Source: Lamellibrachia satsuma
Taxonomy: Eukaryota; Annelida; Polychaeta; Sabellida; Siboglinidae
Reading direction: 5' to 3'
DNA length: 64,000 nt
NCBI GenBank assembly: GCA_033239005.1
Contig: BSQZ01000013.1
Span: 12,739,282 to 12,803,281, forward strand
Under the pieces are notes generated by a model. That model worked only from the letters and a program-made list of their open reading frames with translations. It searched no databases and was not told the origin of the DNA. How positions within the stretch are numbered: position 1 is the stretch's first letter; every line of letters starts with the position of its first letter. This document shows positions 1-12,300 of the stretch, one piece after another. A program made the translations under genes and the position numbers.

Positions 1-843
1 CCTTAAGCAGTTTTGTTGGTATCCCATCAACTCCAGGTGATTTATTGTCTTTCATTTTCTTAATTTTCAGGAATTACAAATAACTGCCCTAAATGTTCTG
101 ATTTATTGCCCTCAAATTTAGTAAATGGAACTGGAAGTGAGCTGATAACTTCTGAGATGATATCTTCTGTGTTAAAAACTTAGCTGAAATACTCATTCAG
201 GACCTCTGCCATTTGAAATTATGTTTCCCCTGTTGTTTTCCAGTGATCTTATCTTGAACTTTCTGTTTAGTCCTTACATAAGCATAGAAACTCTTGCTGT
301 CATTTTTTATATTACCTGCCAATTTTTATTCAAAGGTTCTTTTAGATTTTCTAATTTCAGTTGTAGCTAGGTTAAGTGCCTCTTTGTAATTTGCATAGTC
401 TTCATCCTTTCTGGTATGCCTATAAACCCTCCACATAGTTTGCTTAAACACTATTTTTCTAATAGCTTCTTTTGACAAGTGTTTCTTTCTAGACCGTTTT
501 CCTTGTTTTCCAAGGGAACAAATTTATCGATGATACTCTCAATTTCATATTTTAGAATATTCCAACATTCAATTGCGGTCTTATTCATCAGCATGTTATT
601 ACAATCTAGCTTTGCTAAGTATTTTCTCATATCTTTATACTTATAGTTACCTTTGTGGAAGTTTCTCCTATACGTTTTTTTATTTTTACTTACTGATTTT
701 ACATTGATGGCAAAATGTATTTGATTGTGGTCACTGTTACCCAGTGGTTCATGTATTTTTACATTGTCCACTAATTCTTTTTGTGATGATAAAACTATAT
801 CTAATACATTTTCTCCCCATTGAGGCATCTCTAAGTACCCCAC
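1..843 (-). mobile_element. LINE (non-LTR retrotransposon) fragment, antisense
   Basis: On the minus strand an open frame (843 to 451) ends an endonuclease domain: it contains GNSDHNQIHF, the typical SDH motif of APE-type LINE endonucleases. Downstream on the same strand, with frame breaks, come KSFYAYVRTKQK and, near positions 1-60, KDNKSPGVDGIPTKLLK, the start of the reverse-transcriptase domain. The piece runs off the left edge, so the rest of the RT lies outside the window. Frames are broken by stops, so it is a dead copy. The CR1/jockey-like class is inferred from motif style only. Confidence 0.85.
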
Positions 844-998
844 CCCTGTGCTTCTAGTAAATGGGTAAAGTTAGCTAAAAACACAGTCTGCTGCTAAATA
901 ACAGCGTGCATACAGAGATGCAAATCCCGAAAGACGCGCTCTGTATGTAAAAATAAGAGCATGAACGCTACCAACGTATTATGCTTATTTATTTGCAG

Positions 999-1065
999 CC
1001 TGTTAACCCTACTGACGTGAAGGAAGGGGGCATCGTCGAAGGGATGGCCGCTTCCAAAGATTATG
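999..1065 (+). other. candidate short exon upstream of a decayed TE-type frame
   Basis: A 67-nt stretch has a good acceptor (TTATTTATTTGCAG) before it and a GTGAGT donor after it. It encodes TDVKEGGIVEGMAASKDYG with one base left over. It may belong to the remnant at 1392-1702, but joining the two gives an early stop. Not recognised. Confidence 0.2.
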
Positions 1066-1391
1066 GTGAGTACATTAGTCAACGTATCGTCGAGGACTCG
1101 AAGTGCATGCTATGCCGCCTCTACACTTCCTCCTGTATCGTAATCCTACTTATTGATGTCGGATGCACGTGGCTTAAAGTAAAAGTGTTGAGACGACACA
1201 TCTATAAGGATTACATTGATTATATGCTACTAAACGTGTATAAGGCGTTTCCTGCATATTTTTACTTGAAGCCAGCTCCACAACGAATTCACAAAATCAG
1301 ATATGAGCTTGGTATGAAATATATTCTTACAATTCTATGCATTGTCCTACCAACAGTTGACCACACGAGATACGTTTAATATTGCTCGTAG

Positions 1392-1702
1392 GGCGGACCC
1401 GTTGCGACCGTGGAAGGTGAAGAGATCGACACTGATTGCAATCGGAAAGTGGTGTGTTGTTGAAGGTAAGCCTTACCCAGACATCATGCAGACAGACGAG
1501 CAGACGAACAGATTGCATGTGTTGTATCGGGCCCAACAGGTTTTTCTGGCCAGTGATGAGAGATCTCTGCTGGTACAGCTTTGAGAGGGTGATGTCTATT
1601 ATTGATGAGCCGAAGGAAGTGACCAAGAATCGGGACACTTCCAGGTCAACCCAACCATCTGGAGGCTATTGTCAGATGACTAGACGAGATCTTGGCCACT
1701 GA
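1392..1702 (+). pseudogene. decayed C-terminal domain of a transposon-type protein
   Basis: Two overlapping frames look like one broken coding unit. The first reads IAIGKWCVVEGKPYPD and continues to about 1515. The second then gives IGPNRFFWPVMRDLCWYSFE and IIDEPKEVTKN to a stop at 1700. The W/Y-rich pattern (G.W..V......YPG.....NRFFWP..D..WYS....I.EP) resembles a small SH3/Tudor-like C-terminal domain I recall from mobile-element-derived proteins in aquatic animals; that family assignment is from memory and uncertain. A frameshift near 1515 would break it. Confidence 0.35.
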
Positions 1703-2508
1703 ATGTGCCCTGGCCTCGTTACCAGGGCTCTGTTGAAATGTTTTCGTTTTTGAAAGTTCTGTGGCTTCAGTTATAATAAAACATTCGATTGTGAACAATT
1801 GGATTGTTTGAATGTTGCGATGAAAATGCTGACTATAATTTTTTATTATATTCCGGGGGCAAGCCCCTGAATACTGTTCTCTTTGTGTGTATGTGAACTG
1901 CTTTTATTTACCTGTGTCATTCCTGTTACTGTCAGTCATTCCTGTTACTATCACATCATTCCTGTTACTCTTGTGAAATGTTAAAAAACTGTGGTCGAAG
2001 TTCTCTCCACCTCTGCCGCGGCTCCGCAATACGGGTATGAAAGAGACAGTTGGGTTTGTTGAAGTCTATTGGTTATGCTACTGCGAGCCTTTTCCAAAGC
2101 ATATCGCTCAATCATTGGTAGACATTGACCACAAAACAACACTTTGGCTGTTCTCTTCACGTGTCTGAGCTATTTCATTGATAATACTTCCAGTCTTGTT
2201 TGATGTTTGCTGGAATTGGACAAATGCGTAGTGTTTCTGTTGTATTTGTTTCAGTAAAATTTCGCTATTTCCAACGGCACCCGTTAGGCTCACGGGCATA
2301 ACAGGAATGACACAAAAAGCGGATAAGGCAATTGTATAATTAAAGTATAGGATGGTAGAAAGGGAAGCGAGCACTGCTGATAGTATTTTCCTGTCGTAGA
2401 CAAATACATCAATCATGAAATCTTACCTTTAAAATATTTCTCTAAAAATCTGGTCGGATTTCCTCATCCCATTTTATACGTTCTACGGAGAATGACCGAG
2501 CTGTGTAG
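1703..2508. other. non-coding intergenic stretch
   Basis: No supportable gene. It holds short direct repeats of CATTCCTGTTACT around 1919-1970 and a short inverted echo of the same word near 2300. An open minus frame (2416-2108) has no recognisable domain. Confidence 0.5.
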
Positions 2509-2640
<132 letters not shown>

Positions 2641-5600
2641 ATATGCGACTTTCCTATATGGCGGACGAAAGTGAAGTGTGCTTCCGGCAAAAGAACAAAC
2701 ATATCAGATCTGAATGCAAGCTTATGTGCACTTACCATGTACGTGTCGACCAGACGACGCTGTCCACCTACGTCTTGTGGGTGTAGCGGCGCAACTCTTT
2801 CTGTGCATCCGTTACGGCTTCGGTCGTCAGCTGCTGGGCGGCAAAGTGAGCAATTGACGACAGTAGGTGTGAAGACCATGGTCACAACCGTAGGCCGTCT
2901 GTATGCCGAGTTCCTGCCTGAGCCGGAACACAGCCTGTGTCCAGTGGAAATGTTAACCTCACACTTCAGTGCAGGCATGGCCACGCACATGTATCGTAAA
3001 TGCCTAGATACATGTATAGTATAGACAAATTGAAATGGTCAATAGTTATTCTGATTTATTTATTTATTCATCTGAACAACCCCAAAGTGACGTAGCCGTG
3101 AGGTCGTCAATCATAAATCATAATTATGTTTCACCTATCAACAGCGAACCACCAGGCAGTTCAAATACAGCTCATGTTTATGTATTTGCTGCATGTAAAA
3201 TGTGGCTACAGTAGAGTATTGTCGAGATGGAAAAAACTTGTGACGTTGCCTTGACTGTGTAGTAGTACGTTGGTCAATAACAATGAAATGATAGTGGTCT
3301 ACCAGGGAAAATCACGAGATAAAGATACGGAATGGTAAGTGGCACCCCTTTGGCAGATAACGCTAGTACACGGTAATGGCCCGCCAACTGGTATGTTTCT
3401 TGTGATTCTGCCCTGAGGCGTGGATGCAATTACTGTGATAAGTTCCTGAGTTATTATCTAACAAAAAAGGAGACACATGTATTGTGTGTGTATTGGTTTA
3501 AAGATGTTTAGTTTACCCTAAATGTTGCTTCATAGTTAGGCAATCAAATAAAAGTAATGCTTTATTAATCACATCACTCAGAAACAGTCAGCAGTTTAGA
3601 CTTCAGATTATTAACAAGTCATGAGATGTTCAAATTTTCAGATATTCGAGCCATTATTGGTCTTTAGCTTGTGACCAAATATGGGGCAGGGGTGTATCCA
3701 GGCTCTTTCATGGGGAGTGGAATATGTGACACCATACAAATTAGCGTCACAGAGGACCATGAACACGACTGTTCTGTCTTGCCCAGCACACAGCTGCCTC
3801 CTCGACCCCAATACCCCAGAGATATGGGGTGATTAATTTAAAATAAAAAATTTGGAGTAACCTCCCATTTTAATGTTGCAAAAAATTTATGTAACTTATG
3901 GTTCTCTATTAAAAAATTGTTTTTGAATATAGCCAAACAAACCAAACAACATTCTTATCGATGAGTCGTTAAATTGGAAAGACTACATTAGTCGAGTAAA
4001 GTCTAAGCTGTCAATAAGTATTGGTATTATGTATTAATGTAGCAAACTACCTGAATGCCATAGTATTTACATATGTTATATTCCACTCTATTTATGTCGT
4101 ATATATGAAAAATGTCGGAAATATGGGGTAATACGTAGTATACCAATTTACAGTGTATAATTATTATCGCAAAACAAGGTAATTCGGCTAATGCATAATG
4201 CACAGCAACATGGCCACACAACTCCATTGTTTTCAAGTTGTACATTTTAAAGTTTACCGACTTGATACAATTTAGAACAATACTATTTTTATATTCAAGG
4301 CTTAAAGAAATGAATTACCGTCTAACATTGAAGGTTATTTGTAAAGCAGACAAATAAACACAACACATGTAGACAAAATACATTTTCCTCAGCATGGGCA
4401 TCCACTTATAGGACTATGTCATTGATTGTCTATGGGAAAAATTATGGAATACATTTAATTTCAATAGTACCTAAATTTGATCGTTCACCCATTTTAAAGC
4501 GTATTTTAGAAGATGGTTGCTGGAGAATTATGCCAAGTAGATATGCCGATGACACTAATGATTATCACAGTAGTGTAATATCATACAAGATGATACAATT
4601 GATATTCTTTTATTTTTTTGTGACCGTTTATGAGATTTGATTAATAACATACTTGACTGCTTTCAGTATTGTAGTAAGCGAGTAACACAACTCTGAGTAT
4701 TTAAGTACTCATTTCAAACATTTATAAGTTTCATTTATAAGTTGTGTGTTTACATTGCATTACTAATTGAATTTGTTTAAATAAGCATCGTTGAAAAATT
4801 GTTAGTATATCGTTGCGAACAATTGTACATAATAACTATAAAAGGTAATTCAGGTGTTCATAAAAAGTTAATGGTGGGGTGATTTGCGAAAAATAATAGT
4901 GTTACGTGTCCTTCCTGTTGTAGATGAACACCTTAAAGTTTGGCACCCAAGATACAAAGGGTCTAAGAGGAATAGTCTAACATGCATGCTAGCAGGCTGG
5001 ATTATAGTAAAAGTATACATTTTGTACATTGAGAATGTGACCGAAAAGGCAAAATTTGACTGTGCTACCATTAGACTTGGGAGGATAATAGAAAATCAGT
5101 TCCATTGCCGTACAACTGATCTTGCATAATATGTACTCACAAATCTGTTATCATCTTGAAGCCACAAATTAGCGAGGATCCTGGTAATTAAGGCTGTGAA
5201 GATTCAGGCTTGCTATTACAAACCTTATCGATTGTAGCAATGTAAATATGTGACCATGCAGTTACAACCACTGGACATCAGGACATATGAGATCCATATG
5301 CAGTATTTACCACCCTCCCAAACTACCAAGACTACCCTGTTTGACTGGGATTTGTTCAGATGGTACATTGATATTGTTTCCAGTGTAGTTACTTTCCTGG
5401 ATTTTGCATTTACTTTTTTAGTTTAATCAAACTCATATATTAATTAAAATAGTTATGATTTTCTTCAATAGAAATTTAAGCCAGCCAGCCAACCAGTGTC
5501 TTTCTTTCAGACAAAACTGATACAAAATGCATGTAGAGATCGTGATTAAATAAGTACAAACATATATTTCATATTACTCAATAAAAAAACTGATATTTTT

Positions 5601-5650
5601 GAAGGATTCAAACAATATAGACATTCTACATTTAAAATAGGACTGCCAGT
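2641..5650. other. intergenic stretch without supported genes
   Basis: Mostly AT-rich with short open frames of no recognisable content. A GC-richer block (about 2735-2990) is open on the minus strand and has a GTAAGT donor at its lower end, so it could be one exon of an unknown minus-strand gene or repeat, but no family is recognised. Confidence 0.4.
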
Positions 5651-5988
5651 TCTCCCTGTGCTAACTATGCAGAAGTAATTTTTAGTCTTGTGTTTTGCAT
5701 CAGCACAGCGACTTACTACCTCGTAAACTCGGAGAAATCGATACGAAATCCATCAGGGCAAAATCCGACACGCGCTGGATTAGTGGGGTGTTTGACCGAT
5801 GTCTGGGACGTAGTGCCACCTGGCGTGAATCTGCGGGGTGTGCTCGGGAATGCTCCGTTCCAATACCAGGAAATCCTTCCCGTGGATCACTGCGCCAGTG
5901 TAGTGGGTCATCCCGCAAGACTTTGTGAGTTGCTGGGGAAATACAACTTTTGTTGACAACTTGCAGTCTCTAAAGTTTACTTACAGTC
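5651..5988 (+). promoter_or_regulatory. putative promoter and 5' UTR of the laminin gamma gene
   Basis: A GC-richer segment lies directly upstream of the laminin start codon, in contrast with the AT-rich DNA before it. No clear TATA box is seen. The transcription start cannot be placed from sequence; function is inferred from position. Confidence 0.4.
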
Positions 5989-6358
5989 ATGGGGTCGTTA
6001 TACATATTCAGTTGCTTAGTTCTCTACATCGTACAAAGTTATGCGGATGAAACACAAATCGCCTGCTACGACGATCGAGGGCTGCCGCAGCGGTGCATAC
6101 CTCCGTTCGAGAACGCCGCCTTCGACGTCAATGTCGAGGCAAGCAATACGTGCGGCTTGGTGGATGCCGAAGAGTACTGCCTTCAGACGGGCGCGACCAA
6201 GTCGTGCACCGTCTGTGATGCCCACGTCAACTCGTCAGCTCACCCCGCTTCTTTCTTGACTGATTTCCATAACAGCAAAATACCATCATGGTGGCAAAGT
6301 CAGACGATGCTGCAAGATGTGCAGTATCCTCGCTCCGTCAATCTGACACTAAACCTAG
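5989..6358 (+). CDS. laminin gamma exon 1: signal peptide and start of LamN
   Basis: Start chosen because [19 protein letters not shown] is a typical signal peptide directly before [17 protein letters not shown], which aligns with the mature start of gamma-1 (CTDEGGRPQRC). It continues through [22 protein letters not shown] and NLTLNLG. The donor GTAAGT follows at 6359; the exon ends in phase 1. NLT is a possible N-glycosylation site. Reading on into the intron gives a longer frame to 6474 that lacks family similarity. Confidence 0.93.
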
Positions 6359-9300
6359 GTAAGTTAGGCCTGTCGGCTTTCTTACTAACAACATTTTCAG
6401 GTGCATATCTACGCATAGAAGGCAAGGATAACTACTCAGCTGACAATTCGTGCACCGATTACACAGCCTCATAAATGTCCAATTACAATTACACTATTCT
6501 AAACAAACAAGTTACAAATTTATTACACTTTAATTAATGACAAATTACGCAATTTCCATTGCAATTTAACTGAACTATGCTAGAGGGATTTGTTGAATTC
6601 ATACAATGCAATTAGCATACAAATCCCAGTGAAATTGTTATGGTTCACAGCAAATTTGCTTTAAAACTTCTTTGACAACATTTTAGTCATTAAACCCAAG
6701 TTACATGAAGATAAAATCATGTGAATTGTCTTTAAAATGTGCCAGAGCACAGTTTTTTAATACGAAGTGGTTATTCTTCCGGTTGCCGTAACCCAGATTC
6801 GGGAAATTATTCTTCCGTGAGTTGGGCCGCGCATGCGCCATAAGCCTACTTCGCCAAAGCATAGCCACGCATGCGCAGGATCTACGCAGTTCGCAAAATG
6901 GAAGTTTCGAAGGAGTTCGTAGGAATCAACGTTGGGGATAAATTTTCTTCTTTTTCTCAATTTTCCGATAAAATTAAACAAGTATAAGATGACAGTTTCG
7001 TTCAACTGTATTTGCGCGACTCGAGGACAATTGACGGGGCAAAACAGCGGATGCCAAACATTGCAGCCAAGGCAAATCGGAATTTGAAGTACTACTCTGT
7101 GCAGTACAGTTGTATTTTCGGTGGGAAATTGCACAAGTCTGAAAGCAAAGGCGCCAGAGTCACAGCAGCACAGTAAGTAATTATACTATCTTTGATTATA
7201 ACAACACTACTGTAGGAATGTACTATGTATTAAGTCAACAAACTCGTTTTAGCCGTTACCCGTTTGAAATTCGTAGTACTTCATTGAAAATCCGCCCCGG
7301 ACTACTGTTGTGAATGCTGCTGTTATTGTTGTTGTTGTTGTTTTCTTTGCATTAAGTCATTATCTTTTATGAAGTTGTATCTTTTATTATCAGGACACTG
7401 AAACGAGAATGTACAGCTGGGGTCAAAGTTGGCCTTTCTGACGACTACCAACAGCTCGAGATCAAGAAAATCGATGTCACACACAACCATGAAGTTTCAG
7501 AGGTAAAATGTTGGACTGCTACTTTATAGTATTTCACATGCATTAACAAAGTCGATACATAGTTTATGAAAACATGTCCATTTGTCTTAAACACACTTCG
7601 ACACAGTGCATGTTTTGTTCTTCTTTCCATGTATTGGTATGTTTGTGTATCCATTTTGATTATCTATTACAAAGTCATCTATTATGTCTATCTATATTTT
7701 CACGTGGTGGGTTCAACTTTTTAGATGCAAATAAATGTATTATAGTCTTTTCAGCTTAGATAACCGCTTCAGTTCCAGACAATATCATTTTAGCAGTTGT
7801 GTGCATGATATTTTGTAGGAGGTATACCAACATCTGCCACGTCAACGCCGAATAGATCCGGTGCATCTGCAGAAAGCAGAAGAGCTCATGAATTTGAAAC
7901 CTAAAAAAAATTAACTGAACATCCGCCTGCAAGACATCACGGGCAAGAACATTACACTCCGTGACATGACAAACATTAGCAGCAACATGAAGAAGACATC
8001 ACACCGCAACGACTTAGTCAAACTCGTCGAGCGACTGAACGTCATGCATGGTAAAAAAATTACAAATTAGGTTAACAGTGTTTCTGTTGCTACATGATTA
8101 GTTTAATATTATAGGTGTATTATGGAATGACTGTCAGAAGTCATGAAACATACCACAGTCTTTTTGTGTAATATGCATTTTCACAAATCTAACTCTTGTT
8201 TTAGTGCATGTGTTCTCCTTTTTTACATGCATTTGTTGGTGTGTCTCCTTGATTTGTTTGTGCATCACTTTGCTATATTTTCACTTGCCATCACTTTTTT
8301 TCTCATAAATAACCCTGAAACATAACTGTTATCCTCTTTTTTCAGGGTCTGTTGTAGAAGTCTTCAGTGACGAGGAGGATTTCCGTGGAATCTTCTTCCA
8401 GGATAATACGATGAGGACTGTGTTCAACAGTTACCCGGAAGTACTCCTCTTCGACGCGACCTACAAGCTGACTGAACTTCGCATGCCACTTTACCTCCTG
8501 ATGGCCATCGATGGCAATGGCCATTCCGAAATTGTTGGCCTGTACTTGACCGTCAGCGAAACAGCCACATCTCTTCGGGGTATGCTGCAAGCATTCAAGA
8601 AAATGAACAATGCATGGCAAAGGACAACAGTGGTAATGACTGACAAGGACCTGACCGAGAGGAAGACACTGGCAGAAGAATTTCCAGATGCAGCATTGCA
8701 GCTGTGCCTCTTCCACACACTGCGATCATTCAAGCGCGAGTTTTCGTTGGACAAACTAGGTCTTCGTCCAGGTATACGTGACACTGTACTGGAAATCCTC
8801 GGGAAGATGGCAAACGCGAAGTCGCCACATCTGTTCAACGAACAGTACGAAGCTTTGAAGAACCTTGGTGTGCGAGCAGTGATCGACTTCTTTGAGAAGA
8901 ACTGGTTGCCTATCAAAGAAGAGTGGGCTACGTGTTATAAGAACTCCAAGTTTACCCTAGGAGAACTTACCAACAACAGACTGGAAAGCATGAACGGCAA
9001 AATAAAGAGTGTTTGCTCGAAGTTCGCCAGTTTGGACACATTCTTTTCCGAATTCTTCGACGTGTTACGTGTCCTGCGCAGTGAACGGAACCATAGTCAC
9101 ATCATGCAACGCATCAAGACACCTGCGATGCGTCAACACGAAGTAACACCAGAAGACATGAAGTATGCCACTTATGTCACGCCGTATGCTTACTCGCTCA
9201 TCTTGAAGCAACTGCTGTTGCGAGATTCTGTTAAGATGCCAGAAGATGGTCATCCGTGTGACTCATCAGAAGGTCCCATTAACGTAACAGCGTCCTCTTG

Positions 9301-12300
9301 TCAATGTTCGTTCTGGACGACCAGAAAACTACCGTGTAGGCACATATTTGCCTACAGGAAGACAAAGAACATTGCATCGTTTGACACAGATCTGGTGGCT
9401 GAAAGATGGAGCGCCAGATACTATGAAATATCATGTGGGTTGAAGTGTGTCGGAAATGTCGGAAGTGTTGGTGCAACAATCGCAAGAGTTCCTTCTGTGC
9501 CCCCAGTTCTGTAATCACACCAAAAGTATTCAACAGCACTCTCTGTGGCAAAAGATCTGGCAAGTTTGGCGTCCGAGGTCGGAATGCCCTGCTTCAAGGA
9601 AAGGCTGGCCTTCCTACAAGACGTGAGACGCTGTTGGGCACAAGGAACAACCGTCAGCCTGCACAGTGCATGTAAGTATTGAGAATGACTATAGATGTTT
9701 AGTCACATATACATGCTGTATGTTCCCTTCAACAAACTTCCAAGTTCACAGTGACATCAATTGATTTATAATTCTGCTTTGTTTTCAGCTGATGCAGCAC
9801 ATGAACAGCGACCAATGACCAAGAACAACAACCCGGGCACTTCTGCTCTACCAGAGTCATTAAAGACAAGTGCGTTTATATCATATAATATTTGCAGTAG
9901 CCTAAGTTATCGGAATCGTTCATTAATATTAAGGTGATTTATTATTCCGCCAATACGTGAACACTGAACGATAAGTCCACTCCAAAACTCATTGGTTGGT
10001 TGGTTTCCATAAACATATTTTGTTATTAGATAAATGGGTATCCTAGTTGCCCTTGTTAGTGGTTATCCTAATTTCTGCTAATCTGTTGACAGGTCTCAGT
10101 AGCATGAAAATGCCACCGTCAATGAGGAAGAGGGGTCGACCCAAGGGGGCAGAGTTGACTGTCATTGGTTTGCCCAAAAGGAGAAAAACAGACAAACCGG
10201 TCAAATTCCTGACCAAACTTCCTGTGGAAAGAGAGCATGGTACGGTTAATTATTTACAGTCTGTAGTGTGCCAAGCATCTAAAGACTTGTTATATTCATT
10301 TTAGATTTATTTGTAATTTGTTCACATATAAATATATACATATATTATTCATCGTATATTAGATGACATCAATACTATGTGTATTTATGTAGTTTAAATA
10401 CATTTGTAGTTATGCTGTGCTGGTTTGCAAGAAGAGATGTTGCGGAGGCAGCACTACATGGTGATCGCATGTTGAAAGCTTCAGACATCAAAAGAAACCC
10501 GAAGACTGCTGCGTGCCTTGACAGCAATGTATGTCTCAAGGCAATACAAAAGTACTGCGAGACACCGGCCTGGCATGCAGTGGAACGGATAGCAGAGGAC
10601 CTGCAGAAGGAGGGTCTATGGTATTGTGCGACGTGCACATTGGCATTGAATGATGATGAGGATGACTGTGTTGCATGTGATGGCTGCCTTCAGTGGTATC
10701 ACTTTACTTGTGCTGGAGTAAGGAGTGCCCCTAAAGCAAAAATATGGTTTTGCAAGGGATGCAAATTGGCATAATTTTTGCTGATTGATGATGATGATTG
10801 ATTACAAGATGTTGCTTCACTGATGCAGATTTAGTGAATATTTTTTGCAAGCACGTGTTTTGCTGTGCTATAGTATTTTAACAAGATGTTGCTTCACTGA
10901 TGCAGATTAGCTTATATTAGAGTATATTGTTTGCAAGCATGTGTGTTGCTATGCGATAGCATTGTAAAAACAAGAATTTGCTTCAAGCATGCAGATTGGC
11001 TTAGTATATATTTTTTGCTAGCTTATGTGTTGGTGGCCTATAGTATTTTAACAAGATGTTGCTTCACTGATTAGCTTATATTAGAGTATATTGTTTGCAA
11101 GCATGTGTGTTGCTATGCGATAGCATTGTAAAAACAAGAGGTTGCTTCAAGGATGCAGATTAGCTTAGTGTATACTTTTTCAAGCATGTGTGTAGCTATG
11201 CGATAGTATCAATGTTTTTAACGCACATATTCTATTGTTTTGCACCATGTCATGTGTTCAAGAACTTGCACATGTATTGTGACAGCACTGTTGTTTTACC
11301 TTGTATGTTACTACTTTCATTGGTTCGTTTACATTCAGTAAAGTGTTTTTAAACTGCATTATGTATTGTTGTTTATTTAAATATATATAGTATGCATACC
11401 CTTTCAGTTGTAAATGGCACTAAATAAATGTGTTGTTGATTGATACCCGGTATATAAATATTTCCCGGAAAACTGCTGAGATTAGCAATTAATAACTATC
11501 CTTACACCTAGAATATGTGTAAATGTGTATGTTTCTATAAAAAGGCAGTTCGTTCTTGGTGAATAATAATGTGAATAATAATTTTAAGAATAATCACAAA
11601 CTCATTGTTATGGCAGCACACTATATATGTTATATTTATTCAAATATATACAATACAACAAATGTATGCACAAATGACGAGGGCTTGCCACAAACCTATT
11701 TTTTGTTCGGCTAATTTAATTGTTGTTAGCATGCATCAACGTGGGACAGTGTAATTAGACATTTATAGAATGTGGCCTACTTGGTAGAACTGACGGGATG
11801 TTAATACTGCCAAGTCGACCTCGGGAAACTCACGGAAGAATAACGCCGCCAGGTTGGGTTACGGCGATCGGAGGAAGCTCACGGAACAATAATTCAGCAA
11901 AGTCGGGTTACGGCGATGGGAGGAAACTCACGGAAGAATAGCCGAGCCAGGTCTGGTTACGGCAACCGTAGCAAATCTTGCGCATGCGCTGACGAGCTCT
12001 CGTAAGAGTAACCTCGCCGAATCGATTTACGGCAGGCGGGATAGCTCTGCGCATGCGCAACTAAACTCGCGGAAGATTAACGGGGCGAAGTCGGGTTACG
12101 GCAACCGGAAGAATATCCACGTCCTTTTTAATATAATATGTAGCTTAAGCTAACATAAAATGTAAACTATTCACTGTGGACATTAAATCATCTTAGATGG
12201 AGGGGCAAACAATTCCATGTAATGTTTTAATGCAAAGTAGTCGGGTATATTTCTCATGTAAATTTATTTATTTTTAAATGTATTCCTCAGCTATACATTT

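Larger units (their letters stand above)
6898..10774 (+). pseudogene. MULE transposase, SWIM and PHD fingers, three stop codons
   Basis: Seven exons follow GT-AG rules with matching phases: 6898-7172, 7394-7502, 7819-8050, 8346-9671, 9789-9869, 10093-10239, 10410-10774, giving 845 codons including the final stop. The start ATG has a good context (GCAAAATGG). Order: N-terminal FAR1/ZSWIM-like DNA-binding region with a THNHEVSE motif at the end of exon 2; MULE DDE core with D242 (LLFDATYK), D305 (VMTDKDL) and E419 (NRLESMNGK); SWIM finger C-x-C-x9-C-x-H at 524-538; AT-hook KRGRPKG in exon 6; PHD finger in exon 7. Three in-frame TAA codons, at 6985, 7912 and 9512 (codons 30, 160, 595), interrupt an otherwise preserved frame. 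Closest host relatives are ZSWIM1/3-type proteins. It would cut and insert the element in the nucleus; this copy should yield no full protein. Confidence 0.88.
6763..12124 (+). mobile_element. complete Mutator-like (MULE) DNA transposon, 5.36 kb
   Basis: The element sits in laminin intron 1. Its ends are inverted repeats: the left reads GTGGTTATTCTTCCGG then TTGCCGTAACCC, and the right, reverse-complemented, reads GTGGATATTCTTCCGG then TTGCCGTAACCC. It is flanked by a perfect 9-bp duplication. It carries one spliced transposase gene on the + strand (6898-10774), a tandem-repeat block after the gene (10804-11215) and a right end built of repeated terminal-type units. The transposase has three in-frame stops, so this copy is probably not autonomous, though its ends are intact and could still be mobilised in trans. 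Built-up repeat termini recall the Rehavkus group of MULEs (from memory). Confidence 0.88.

Noticed and set aside
1066..1470. Splice donor at 1466 within the decayed frame
   Set aside because: The downstream sequence continues the same domain pattern, so the GTAAGC is probably coincidental.
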